Assembly (NCBI RefSeq): GCF_002201475.1 | Contig: NZ_CP021422.1 | Coordinates: 3,410,001 to 3,474,000 of the forward strand | From: Acutalibacter muris | Lineage (GTDB): Bacteria; Bacillota; Clostridia; Oscillospirales; Acutalibacteraceae | Reading direction: 5' to 3' | DNA length: 64,000 nt | Part shown: one piece after another, positions 7,900 through 16,385 of the stretch | Layout of the letters: every line of letters starts with the position of its first letter | Position numbering within the stretch: position 1 is the stretch's first letter | The notes under the pieces: generated by a model | The model's database searches: none | The model's input: only the letters and a program-made list of their open reading frames with translations | What the model was told of the DNA's origin: nothing | Made by a program: the position numbers and the translations under genes

Positions 7900-9620
7900 G
7901 GGTTTATCATAAGCATGGCGCAGTTGCTGCCCCTATGGCCCCGGGTCTTTCGGTGGGAGAAAACAAGGCTGCTCTCCTCCATGGTGCAGACCCCGCCCAC
8001 GGTGATATGCTCCGGCAGCACCCCCGCGGAGAGAAGCGACCTGCGGCAGCACTCCCAAAGGTCCACGTGGTACTTTGTCCCCCCCTCCCCGGGCAGCTCC
8101 ACGGGGCCGGTGACAAAGTATTGAGAGTCGGGAAGCGCGAGAAACTCCCTTGCCACAGGTTCGTCCACCTCGAAGCAGTCCTTACAGATGGAGGGCCCTA
8201 TGGCGGTTATGAGTTTCCTCGGGTCCGTACCGAACTCCTCTCTCATGCGCTCCGCCATGACCTTCGGCATACCAGCCGCCGCGCCCCGCCAGCCTGCGTG
8301 GGCAAGGCCTATGGCCCTGTGCTCCGGGTCGATGAAGTATACCGGCACGCAGTCAGCGGCAAAGACGACGAGGGTCACCCCAGGCGCGTCGGTTATTAGT
8401 CCGTCGGCGCTGTCGCAGTCGTTGGTTTTCCATATGCCTATGCCCCGCTCCTTTTCACCCACCCGGCGTATGTCCGTCTTATGCACCTGGCAGCCACAGA
8501 CCATGCCCTGGGGTTCGAACCCGGCGGCAGCGGCGAAGCGGCGGTAGTTCTCCTCCACATTTTCCTCCGGGTCCCCCCGGCCGTAGCCCAGGTTCATAGA
8601 GGCAAACTCCTTAGAGCTGACTCCCCCTATCCTGGTGGAAAAGGCGTGGGTAACAAACCGAAGGCCCCCAAGGGCGGGAAAGCGCAGCACGCCCACGCCG
8701 CCGTTTATTTCCAGCAGCATATTGCCTATCCCCCCGGGCTCGGACCTCCGGGGCTTTTCTATCACAGGTAACGGTACAGCTTTCTTGTTCACGGCCAATC
8801 CCTCGTATTTCTGTTTAATAATGACCCTTCCCGAAAAGCGCAGCCCGCAGCCCCGGCAGCAGAAGTCCGCCAAAAACGCCCGGTTATGCTGGCCCCAGCG
8901 GCTGGTACGGGCGCATCTGCCGCCGCATTTCGGGCACAGGAAGCGCAGGTGCTCCGGGCGCACCCGTGGGTCCTCCAGGTCCTTTATATAGCTGGTGCGA
9001 AAGTTCATGCGCCGGTAGAATTCCTCGTCACAGGCCTGGATATAGGGCGAGAGGTCCCGGCGCTCACGCACCTCGCGGAGTATCCTAAGGGCGATAAGGC
9101 TGTCGTCCAGGGCCCGGTGCTGGGAGAGCTCCGAGATGTCCAGCCCCAAAAGCCCCGCCGCCTTCTCAAGGCCCGCCTGCTCCTTTGAGCCAAGCTCCAG
9201 GGCGTCCTGGGCGTAGCGCTGAAGGTCGCAGTATCTGGTGAGAAACGGCACGTGTATATTGCCGCTGAAATACCCGCAGTTGTCCATAAGGGCCAGAATG
9301 TCCGACTGGCCCCAGGTCATGAGCACGCAGTCCCCAAGCCAGCGCCTAAAGCGGCCCACGGCGGTCATGAAGGGGACTCCTCCCTCGCTCAGATCCTCGT
9401 CGGTTATGCTGGTAAGGTCCGCCACCAGGGAGCTCAGGTGCTTGCCCACCTGGGGGCGCACAAAGCAGGTGAAGGTGCCTACGGGCTCCAGGTCCGGGCC
9501 GCATTTAACCGCGCCGAACTCGATTATCTCGTTTATATATCCCTGGCGCCTGCTGCTGTAAGCGGCGTTCCACTCCAGGTCCAGTATTGCGACAGTGGGT
9601 TTGGCGTTTATGGCGGGCAC
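7896..9620 (-). CDS. DEDD exonuclease fused to PgeF-like laccase-domain protein
   Basis: One 574-residue frame joins two unrelated enzymes. Residues 10-195 look like a DnaQ/KapD-type 3'-5' exonuclease: ILDLEWN (D14, E16), WGQSD (D107) and HRALDDSLIAL (H168, D172/D173). Residues 228-260 form a zinc ribbon (CPKCGGRC ... CCRGCGL). Residues 300-574 are a complete PgeF/YfiH copper-oxidase-fold domain, a family with purine-nucleoside or peptidoglycan-editing activity, with metal ligands H380 (QVH), C424 (AADC) and H441 (HAGWRGAAAG). PgeF is usually a stand-alone protein of about 270 residues. A methionine at 301 could allow separate translation of the PgeF part. It starts 10 bases after typA ends, with radical SAM, CHAP and GNAT genes following. 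Confidence 0.85.
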   Translation of the reverse strand: MPAINAKPTVAILDLEWNAAYSSRRQGYINEIIEFGAVKCGPDLEPVGTFTCFVRPQVGKHLSSLVADLTSITDEDLSEGGVPFMTAVGRFRRWLGDCVLMTWGQSDILALMDNCGYFSGNIHVPFLTRYCDLQRYAQDALELGSKEQAGLEKAAGLLGLDISELSQHRALDDSLIALRILREVRERRDLSPYIQACDEEFYRRMNFRTSYIKDLEDPRVRPEHLRFLCPKCGGRCARTSRWGQHNRAFLADFCCRGCGLRFSGRVIIKQKYEGLAVNKKAVPLPVIEKPRRSEPGGIGNMLLEINGGVGVLRFPALGGLRFVTHAFSTRIGGVSSKEFASMNLGYGRGDPEENVEENYRRFAAAAGFEPQGMVCGCQVHKTDIRRVGEKERGIGIWKTNDCDSADGLITDAPGVTLVVFAADCVPVYFIDPEHRAIGLAHAGWRGAAAGMPKVMAERMREEFGTDPRKLITAIGPSICKDCFEVDEPVAREFLALPDSQYFVTGPVELPGEGGTKYHVDLWECCRRSLLSAGVLPEHITVGGVCTMEESSLVFSHRKTRGHRGSNCAMLMINP

Positions 9621-9630
9621 CTCCTTTATA

Positions 9631-11460
9631 TTACTGGGACTTCTTTCGGCTCTGCTGCTTCATGCGCTGCTCGTGGGAGAGCGTGGCCTTCCTCATGCGC
9701 ACGCTCTTTGGCGTGACCTCTACGTACTCGTCCTCGCTGATGAACTCCAGGCACTGCTCCAGGCTCAGCATCGAGTGGGGCGTAAGTCTCAGGGCCTCGT
9801 CGGAGCTGGACGACCGGGTATTGGTGGCGTGCTTTTTCTTGCAAACGTTCACCACCAGATCCTCGGACTTTGGGCTGACCCCGACTATCATACCCTCGTA
9901 TACCTCCACCCCGGGCCCTATAAAGAGCCTGCCCCGGTCCTGGGTGTTGAAAAGCCCGTAGGCCGTGCTCTCCCCGGTCTCAAAGGCGATAATGGAGCCC
10001 TGCTGCCGCTGGGGGATATCCCCCTTATAGGGCTCGTAGCCGTCGAAGACGTGGTTCATTATGCCGTTGCCGTTGGTGTCCGTCAAAAACTCCGAGCGGT
10101 AGCCCATAAGGCCCCTTGCGGGTATTCTGAACTCCATATGGGTTATGCCGGTCTCTCTTGAGCCCATGTTCACAAGCTCCGCTTTTCTCGAGCCTATCTT
10201 TTCCATCACCGCCCCCACATAGCTGTCGGGGGTCTCTATCATCAAAAGCTCCATGGGCTCCAGCTTCTTGCCGTCCTTCTCCTTGTAGATGACTGTGGGC
10301 GGGGACACCTGAAATTCGTACCCTCCCCGGCGCATCTGCTCGATGAGTATGGACAGGTGCAGCTCACCCCGGCCCGAAACCTTAAAGGTGTCCATGCTGT
10401 CCGTCTCCTCCACCCGCATGGCCACGTTTGTCTCCACCTCCTTGAAGAGCCGGTCCCGAAGGTTTCGGGAGGTGACGAACTTGCCCTCCCGGCCGGCGAA
10501 GGGTGAGTCGTTCACCTTAAAGAGCATGGAGACCGTGGGCTCGTCTATCTTCACAAAGGGCAGTGGGTCTATATGGTCCGTGGTGCAGGCAGTCTCGCCG
10601 ATGTTCAGGTCCGTGATGCCCGAGACGGCTATGATGTCCCCTAATTTGGCGCTCTCCGCCTCCACCCTTTTCAGGCCCTCAAACTGGTATAGCTTTGAAA
10701 TCTTGGCGTTCCTATGGCCCTCCTCGCCGCCCCCGCAGATGGCCACCTGCTGGCCTACTTTTATTTCGCCCCGCTCCACCCGGCCAATGCCGATACGGCC
10801 CACATACTCGTCGTAGTCAATGTTGGAGAAGAGCACCTGAGTGGGGCCGCCCAGGTCCCCCTCCGGGGCCGGGACCTGGTTTAGTATCATCTCAAAAAGG
10901 GGCTTCATGTCCGTGCCGGGCACGCTGGGGTCCAGAGAGGCGCAGCCCTCCCTGGCGGAGCAGTAGGCCACCGGGAAGTCCAGCTGGTCCTCGCTGGCCC
11001 CCAGCTCTATAAACAGGTCCAGCACCTCGTCCACCACCTCGGCCGGCCGGGCCCCCGGGCGGTCTATCTTGTTGAGGACCACCAGGGGCTTCTTCCCAAG
11101 CCCTAAGGCCTTTTTCAGCACAAAGCGGGTCTGGGGCATACAGCCCTCGAAGGCGTCCACCAGGAGCAGCACACCGTCCACCATCATCAGCACCCGCTCC
11201 ACCTCGCCGCCGAAGTCCGCGTGGCCGGGGGTGTCCACGATGTTTATCTTCGTGCCGCCGTACTTCACCGCCGTGTTCTTTGAAAGTATCGTGATGCCCC
11301 TCTCCCGCTCAAGGTCGCCGGAGTCCATCACACGCTCCGCCACGGCCTCGTTGGCGCGGAATATTCCGCTCTGCCGCAGCAGCTGGTCCACTAAAGTCGT
11401 CTTCCCATGGTCAACGTGGGCGATAATGGCCACGTTGCGCAGGTCTTCTCTTTTTCCCAT
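9631..11460 (-). CDS. typA: Ribosome-associated translational GTPase TypA/BipA
   Basis: This 609-residue protein of the EF-G-like GTPase superfamily acts on 70S or 50S ribosomes during stress and assembly. The P-loop AHVDHGKTT lies at about residues 15-23, VDTPGHADF is switch II, and [12 protein letters not shown] is the G4 region. The C-terminal half carries EF-G-like domains III and V ([20 protein letters not shown]) and the BipA-specific domain. Length matches the family (about 605-615). It is the first gene of a minus-strand run and has its own promoter in the gap shared with the divergent MATE gene. Confidence 0.96.
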   Translation of the reverse strand: MGKREDLRNVAIIAHVDHGKTTLVDQLLRQSGIFRANEAVAERVMDSGDLERERGITILSKNTAVKYGGTKINIVDTPGHADFGGEVERVLMMVDGVLLLVDAFEGCMPQTRFVLKKALGLGKKPLVVLNKIDRPGARPAEVVDEVLDLFIELGASEDQLDFPVAYCSAREGCASLDPSVPGTDMKPLFEMILNQVPAPEGDLGGPTQVLFSNIDYDEYVGRIGIGRVERGEIKVGQQVAICGGGEEGHRNAKISKLYQFEGLKRVEAESAKLGDIIAVSGITDLNIGETACTTDHIDPLPFVKIDEPTVSMLFKVNDSPFAGREGKFVTSRNLRDRLFKEVETNVAMRVEETDSMDTFKVSGRGELHLSILIEQMRRGGYEFQVSPPTVIYKEKDGKKLEPMELLMIETPDSYVGAVMEKIGSRKAELVNMGSRETGITHMEFRIPARGLMGYRSEFLTDTNGNGIMNHVFDGYEPYKGDIPQRQQGSIIAFETGESTAYGLFNTQDRGRLFIGPGVEVYEGMIVGVSPKSEDLVVNVCKKKHATNTRSSSSDEALRLTPHSMLSLEQCLEFISEDEYVEVTPKSVRMRKATLSHEQRMKQQSRKKSQ

Positions 11461-11512
11461 TTTCTATCCTTTCCTTTCAGCCGCATAACTGTTTTTCATT
11501 ATCCAAATGCTT

Positions 11513-11541
11513 ATTATAGCACAGTCCGGCGGTTTTGAAAA
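11513..11541 (-). promoter_or_regulatory. Candidate typA promoter
   Basis: On the minus strand a perfect -10 TATAAT (11518-11513) lies about 50 bases before the typA start. The -35 is weak (TTTTCA at 11541-11536, 17-base spacer). Confidence 0.55.
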
Positions 11542-11602
11542 GACCCTTTCACTGCAAAACAGCGGTATAGTTAGCGTCCGGAAACTTCCTGACCCAAAGG
11601 CC

Positions 11603-11631
11603 TTGAATCTCCTTTGGAGGCATGATATAAT
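11603..11631 (+). promoter_or_regulatory. Promoter of the second MATE gene
   Basis: The boxes TTGAAT (11603-11608) and TATAAT (11626-11631) are 17 bases apart, with TGA before the -10 (extended -10). The -10 ends 30 bases before the start codon. It is divergent from the typA promoter within a 200-base gap. Confidence 0.8.
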
Positions 11632-11661
11632 GTTTTCACCATCTTTTGGAGGTTTACTTTC

Positions 11662-13056
11662 ATGCAGTTCATAAAGAAGTTTATCGGCACAAAGGCCTTT
11701 TATCTTTCCGTCATCGTCCTTTTGGTGCCAATGGTCATACAACAGGGCATCACCCAGTTCGTGAACCTTTTGGACAACGTGATGGTGGGGCGGCTCGGCA
11801 CCGAGCCCATGTCCGGGGTGGCCATTGTGAACCAGATAATCTTTATCTTCAACCTGACTATCTTCGGGGGTATGTCCGGCGCGTCCATCTTCGGGGCCCA
11901 GTATTATGGGAAAGGGGACCTGGAGGGCCTTCGGCACACCTTGCGTTTCCGGCTTATCTTCGCCTTTGCCATAGGCGTTTTGGGAATTCTGGCGCTGATA
12001 TTCTTCGGAGAGAGCTTCTTTATGCTGTTTCTGAACGGCGAGGCCAACACCCCGGAGGAGACCGCCGCAACTCTGGCCCATGCCCAGAACTATATGCGTA
12101 TAATGCTCTGGGGGCTGCTGCCCTTCGCCGTGTCCAACTGCTTTGCAAGCGTCCTTAAGGACACCGGCGAGACCTTTATACCCATGGTGGCAAGCGTCAT
12201 CTCCATCGCCGTAAACCTGGTGCTGAACTACCTTTTGATCTTCGGCAGCTTCGGTTTCCCCAAAATGGGCGTTGCGGGCGCTGCCCTGGCCACGGTGATT
12301 GCCCGGTACATAGAGATGGGCTACCTTATTATGGAGACCCTGCGCCACAAGAAAAAATTCCCCTTTGTACAGGGCGCGTTCAGGAGCCTTCGGGTGCCCC
12401 TGCCGCTGGTGCGTCGCATTGTAATTACCGGCACCCCCCTGATGCTCAACGAGAGCCTGTGGTCCATGGGCATCTCCATGATATCCGCCTGCTACGCCAC
12501 CCGGGGCCTTGCGGCCGTGGCGGCCAGCAACATAAACAGCACGGCCTTCAACCTCTTTTCCATGCTCCTGATGTCCATGGGCAACGCCGTGGCTATAATG
12601 TGCGGCCAGCAGCTGGGGGCAAACGATATAGAGGGCGCCAAGGACACCGTGAGAAAACTGACGGCCTTCGGCGTGGCCATGAACGTGGTGATGGGCCTTT
12701 TGCTTATATCCAGTTCCGGGGTGATACCCATGATCTACAACACCGAGGAGAACGTCCGGCAGCTTGCCGCCCAGATGCTCATTATCTCCGGGGCCTTCCT
12801 GCCCCTGGGGGCCCTTACCAACTGCTCGTACTTCGCCATTCGCTCCGGCGGGCGCACCTTTATCACCTTCCTTTTCGACTGCGCCTATACCTGGGTGGTC
12901 TGCCTGCCTGTGGCGTTTTTACTCAGCCGGTTTACCACGCTGAGCCTGCCCTGGCTGTTCCTCCTGGTCCAGTGCGTAGACTCAGGGCTTAAGGCGGTCA
13001 TTTCGGTGATAATGCTGAAGTCCGGGATATGGGCGAAGAATGTGGTGAATGCGTGA
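11662..13056 (+). CDS. MATE family efflux transporter
   Basis: This 464-residue integral membrane antiporter belongs to the MATE family and is distinct from the copy at 1605-2972. It opens with MQFIKKFIGTKAFYLSVIVL and has the repeat signature VPMVIQQGITQFVNLLDNVM. The second half-repeat contains VITGTPLMLNESLWSMGISM. About 12 hydrophobic segments are apparent. The ATG at 11662 follows TTTGGAGG at good spacing. Its stop overlaps the possible start of the metallo-beta-lactamase gene, so the plus-strand genes 11662-14258 may be one transcript. The substrate is unknown. Confidence 0.87.
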   Translation: MQFIKKFIGTKAFYLSVIVLLVPMVIQQGITQFVNLLDNVMVGRLGTEPMSGVAIVNQIIFIFNLTIFGGMSGASIFGAQYYGKGDLEGLRHTLRFRLIFAFAIGVLGILALIFFGESFFMLFLNGEANTPEETAATLAHAQNYMRIMLWGLLPFAVSNCFASVLKDTGETFIPMVASVISIAVNLVLNYLLIFGSFGFPKMGVAGAALATVIARYIEMGYLIMETLRHKKKFPFVQGAFRSLRVPLPLVRRIVITGTPLMLNESLWSMGISMISACYATRGLAAVAASNINSTAFNLFSMLLMSMGNAVAIMCGQQLGANDIEGAKDTVRKLTAFGVAMNVVMGLLLISSSGVIPMIYNTEENVRQLAAQMLIISGAFLPLGALTNCSYFAIRSGGRTFITFLFDCAYTWVVCLPVAFLLSRFTTLSLPWLFLLVQCVDSGLKAVISVIMLKSGIWAKNVVNA

Positions 13057-13711
13057 TAGGCGTGATAAGATGAGCAATATACACCGGATAAAATGTGGAA
13101 ACGGAAACTGCTATATAATTGAAAACGAATCCGGCGGGGTGTTGGTGGACACGGGGAAAAGGGAGTATGCAGAGCGCGTGCTGGAGAGGTGCAGGGCCTA
13201 TAAGGTGGGGCTTATAATTTTGACCCACGGGCATTTCGACCATGCCGAAAACGCCGCCCGTATCTCTCGGGAGCTGGGGATTCCCATCGGCATGAGCGAA
13301 CTGGACAGTAATTTGATAGAGGCCAACAATAGCCAGGAGCTTTCTGCTGGTACTTTCCTGGGGAAAATAGTCCTGTCAGTGTCTTTAAGGGATTTTTCAA
13401 GAAGGGAAATGCAGAGGTTCAAGCCGGAGGTGCTCCTAAAGGACGGGGACAACCTGTCCGCGTATGGGGTGGACGCAAAAATAATCGCCCTGCCCGGGCA
13501 TACTGCCGGCTCTATCGGCGTTGACGTGGGCGGCGCGTCACTGATAGTCGGGGACGCGCTGATGAATATGTTTTACCCCACCGTGTCCATGCTGTACCAT
13601 GACCGCAGGGATATGCTGGAGAGCGCGAAGAAAATCAGCGCACTCGGGGACAGGACGATCTATTTCGGGCACGGCGGGCCGGTCCGCAACAGGCGGTGGG
13701 TAAGATCCTGA
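13049..13711 (+). CDS. Metallo-beta-lactamase-fold hydrolase
   Basis: This protein of about 220 residues has the MBL metal-binding pattern: THGHFDHAEN (HxHxDH), LPGHTAGS (third ligand His), VGDALMN (bridging Asp) and FGHGGP (last His). This resembles glyoxalase II-like hydrolases. Two starts are possible. The ATG at 13049 overlaps the MATE stop by 8 bases, while the ATG at 13070 (MSNIHRIKCGNGN) fits the family N-terminus better. Neither has a strong ribosome binding site. The substrate is not predictable. The final residues RNRRWVRS are slightly shorter than in many relatives. Confidence 0.8.
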   Translation: MRDRRDKMSNIHRIKCGNGNCYIIENESGGVLVDTGKREYAERVLERCRAYKVGLIILTHGHFDHAENAARISRELGIPIGMSELDSNLIEANNSQELSAGTFLGKIVLSVSLRDFSRREMQRFKPEVLLKDGDNLSAYGVDAKIIALPGHTAGSIGVDVGGASLIVGDALMNMFYPTVSMLYHDRRDMLESAKKISALGDRTIYFGHGGPVRNRRWVRS

Positions 13712-13733
13712 TTTAGGAAGAGGTTTTTTCAAT

Positions 13734-14258
13734 ATGGTCTACTATAGAGATAAAGAACTTATCATCCGCGACATGATACCCGCTGACGCCCTGGCCATCA
13801 CCGACGGCGAGATCGCCCAGGGCTGGCGGCAGACTATAGAGAAGTATGAGCGGCGTCTTAGGGACCAGCGCGATGGGAAATGTATGGCCATTGTTGCGGA
13901 ATATGGGGGCGAGGCCGCTGGGTATATCCATGTGTATCCAAACTCGGATGACGGGCCCTTTGCCGGGATGAGATACCCGGAAATTATCGACTTCGGGGTG
14001 CTGGAGAAGTTCCGCAGGAAGGGGATAGGCGGCAGGCTTATGGACGTGGCGGAGACAGTCGCCGCAGAGTATGCCGGGACGGTGTTCCTCTGCGTGGGGC
14101 TGCACAGCGGGTACGGCAGCGCCCAGCGCATGTACGCCATAAGGGGCTATGTCCCGGACGGCTCCGGGGCGTGGTACAACGGAAGGGTGCTCGAACCCGG
14201 CGCTGCCTGCCAAAATGACGACGAGCTGGTGCTTTATATGTCAAAAAAGCTTTTATAA
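13734..14258 (+). CDS. GNAT family N-acetyltransferase
   Basis: This 174-residue protein carries the GNAT acetyl-CoA loop FGVLEKFRRKGIGGRLMDVA (RxxGxG) and the C-terminal SAQRMYAIRGYVPDG motif. YIHVYPNSDDGPFAGMRYPE is the central beta strand region. The pattern resembles uncharacterised Clostridia acetyltransferases. It follows the MBL gene by 22 bases and begins MVYYRDKELIIRDM after a GGAAGAGG-type site. Confidence 0.8.
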   Translation: MVYYRDKELIIRDMIPADALAITDGEIAQGWRQTIEKYERRLRDQRDGKCMAIVAEYGGEAAGYIHVYPNSDDGPFAGMRYPEIIDFGVLEKFRRKGIGGRLMDVAETVAAEYAGTVFLCVGLHSGYGSAQRMYAIRGYVPDGSGAWYNGRVLEPGAACQNDDELVLYMSKKLL

Positions 14259-14292
14259 AATATATTTAGCCTACTGCATGGGGGGACAAAAA

Positions 14293-15018
14293 ATGACCGA
14301 CGAAAACTATCCGTATCTGTACGAGACCCACTGCCACACCTGCTGGTGCAGCGGCTGCGGGGTCAGCACGCCCTATGAGATGGCCGGGGCCTATTATGAG
14401 GCAGGGTACGCCGGGATGATATTCACCGACCATTTCCTAAGGGGCAACACCGCCGTGCCAAAGGACTGGCCTTGGGAGAAGAAGGTGTCAAGGTATTACG
14501 ACGTGTACCTTGCGGCCAGGGAATGGGCGAAGGGCAAGGACTTCGATGTGCTCTTTGGCATAGAGCACAACTACGGCCATGGGAAAGAGGTACTGACCTA
14601 TGGTATAGACCTGGATTTTCTGCTGAAATATCCCGACATCGACCGTCTGCCCCTGTCGGAATATTCAAGGCTTGTGCACGAGTGGGGCGGCTTTCTCTCC
14701 ATGGCCCACCCCTTCAGAGACCGGGACTATATCGACATGAGCGTGGGGCCGGAACCGCAGTACCTGGACGCCCTGGAGGTCTTTAACTACCACAACTACC
14801 CGGAGGAGAATGAGAAGGCCGTGGAGCTGGCCCGGGAAACCGGCCTGCCCGGCACCTCCGGCGGGGACGTGCACATCTATACCGACGGCGGCATCAATAA
14901 TTCGGGTATAGCTCTGCCCAAGCGGGCCCGCACCGGGGAGGAGCTGGTGGAGCTCCTGCGCGCGCGGGATTACCGCCTTGTGTATGAGGGCAGGCTGATG
15001 GACTGTAATATACTATAA
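14293..15018 (+). CDS. PHP-domain phosphoesterase
   Basis: This 241-residue protein has the polymerase-and-histidinol-phosphatase metal motifs: ETHCHTCWCSGCG (HxH), FTDHFL (DH), GIEHNYGHGKE (E/H) and MAHPFRDRDY, ending with GGDVHIY (DxH). PHP proteins use three metals to hydrolyse phosphoesters, and the substrate here is unknown. I chose the ATG at 14293 after GGGGGGACAAA because the longer frame from 14149 overlaps the GNAT gene. It precedes the sugar operon by 41 bases and may be transcribed with it. Confidence 0.82.
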   Translation: MTDENYPYLYETHCHTCWCSGCGVSTPYEMAGAYYEAGYAGMIFTDHFLRGNTAVPKDWPWEKKVSRYYDVYLAAREWAKGKDFDVLFGIEHNYGHGKEVLTYGIDLDFLLKYPDIDRLPLSEYSRLVHEWGGFLSMAHPFRDRDYIDMSVGPEPQYLDALEVFNYHNYPEENEKAVELARETGLPGTSGGDVHIYTDGGINNSGIALPKRARTGEELVELLRARDYRLVYEGRLMDCNIL

Positions 15019-15059
15019 TCCAAATATATATAAATTCATTTCGACGAAGGAGGGGCTCT

Positions 15060-16385
15060 ATGACACGTTACTACCTGGCTATAGACATCGGCGCCTCCTC
15101 GGGGCGACATATTGTGGGCTGGCAGGAGGAGGGCGCGCTGAGGACCGAGGAGGTATACCGCTTCAAGAACGGCGTGACAGAAGCGGACGGCCATCTGACT
15201 TGGGACGTTGGACGGCTGGAGCGGGAGGTCCGGGCGGGTATAGATGCGGCCCTTGAAAAGTACCCGGGGCTTGAAAGCCTGTCCATCGACACCTGGGGGG
15301 TAGACTACGTGCTGCTTAAAGAGCGTGAGCCTGTCCTGCCCTGCTATGCCTACCGGGACAGCCGTACCGAGACCGCAGTCCCAAGGGTGCAGGGGCTCCT
15401 CCCCTTCGAGGAGCTGTATGCCCGCACAGGCGTGCAGTTCCAGCCCTTCAATACTATCTATCAGCTGTATGCCGACAAGCTCGCGGGGCGTTTGGAGGGC
15501 GTTACCGGCTGGCTGATGATGCCCGAGTACCTGATGTGGAGGCTCTGCGAGAGCGCTCCGCCCTGCGGGCACGAGTACACCAACGCCAGCACCACTGGTC
15601 TTCTGAACGCCGCCACAGGGGAGTTTGACCTGGAAATTATCAAAAGACTTGGCCTGCCGGAGAGCCTGTTCGGCGAACTCTGCCAGCCGGGCACACCGCT
15701 GGGGGAGTATAAGGGCATAAAGGTCCTGCTCTGCCCCACCCACGACACCGCCAGCGCGGTGGAGGGCATACCCATGGAGAACGGCGTGGAGGGTACAGAC
15801 CAGCTGTTCCTGTCCTCGGGCACCTGGAGCCTTCTGGGTGCAAAGCTTCCCCAGGCCGTCACCACCCCGGAGAGCCGCAGGGCCAATTTCTCCAACGAGG
15901 GCGGTGTTGGGTATATCCGCTACTTAAAGAACATCATGGGTATGTGGATGGCGAATAATCTGCGGGCAGAGCTCTGCCCCGGCGAGGACTTCCCGGCAAT
16001 AGTAAGGGCCGCCCAAGAGAGCGCCTATCCGGGCCTTGTGGACGTGACCGCCCAGAGGTTCATGGCCCCGGGCTCCATGAGCGGGGAGATGTCCGCGGCC
16101 CTTGCGGAGTCCGGCTTTGACGCGCCAAAGACCTGCGGGGATTATTTCCGCTGCGCCTACCGTTCCCTTGCAAAGTGCTATGGCGAGAGCGTCCGGGAGC
16201 TGGAGAGCCTGACCGGGCGTAAATATGCCACGCTGTATATTGTGGGCGGCGGGGCCAAGAACGACTTTTTGAACCGTCTGACCGAGGAGGAAACCGGCCT
16301 GAGAGTCGTTGCCCTGCCCATCGAGGCCACGGCCCTGGGCAACTTAAAATGCCAGATAAGAGCAGAGGAGGAAAGTCAATGCTAG
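15060..16385 (+). CDS. rhaB: Rhamnulokinase, FGGY family, short C-terminus
   Basis: This 441-residue carbohydrate kinase phosphorylates L-rhamnulose (or a similar deoxyketose) using ATP. It begins with the FGGY phosphate-binding motif YYLAIDIGASSGRHI. SIDTWGVDYVLL, TGVQFQPFNTIYQLYA and TGLLNAATGEFDLEII match RhaB closely. The ATP site region is YIVGGGAKNDFLNRLT. RhaB enzymes usually run to about 470-490 residues. Here the frame ends soon after EATALGNL with CQIRAEEESQC, and those last codons double as the ribosome binding site and start of the next gene. The final helix is therefore missing. A strong AAGGAGGGG precedes the ATG. Confidence 0.85.
   Translation: MTRYYLAIDIGASSGRHIVGWQEEGALRTEEVYRFKNGVTEADGHLTWDVGRLEREVRAGIDAALEKYPGLESLSIDTWGVDYVLLKEREPVLPCYAYRDSRTETAVPRVQGLLPFEELYARTGVQFQPFNTIYQLYADKLAGRLEGVTGWLMMPEYLMWRLCESAPPCGHEYTNASTTGLLNAATGEFDLEIIKRLGLPESLFGELCQPGTPLGEYKGIKVLLCPTHDTASAVEGIPMENGVEGTDQLFLSSGTWSLLGAKLPQAVTTPESRRANFSNEGGVGYIRYLKNIMGMWMANNLRAELCPGEDFPAIVRAAQESAYPGLVDVTAQRFMAPGSMSGEMSAALAESGFDAPKTCGDYFRCAYRSLAKCYGESVRELESLTGRKYATLYIVGGGAKNDFLNRLTEEETGLRVVALPIEATALGNLKCQIRAEEESQC

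Noticed and set aside
7896..8720. Separate pgeF gene starting at residue 301 of the fusion
   Set aside because: The frame is continuous with no stop, and I saw no strong ribosome binding site before that methionine, so I kept one fused gene and noted the alternative.
11464..12348. A 294-codon minus-strand frame opposite the second MATE gene
   Set aside because: It has His/Gly-rich composition, no motif and no ribosome binding site, and the plus-strand MATE protein explains the interval.
14149..14292. Longer N-terminus for the PHP protein
   Set aside because: It would overlap the GNAT gene by over 100 bases, while the ATG at 14293 has a GGGGGG-type site and begins just before the HxH motif.
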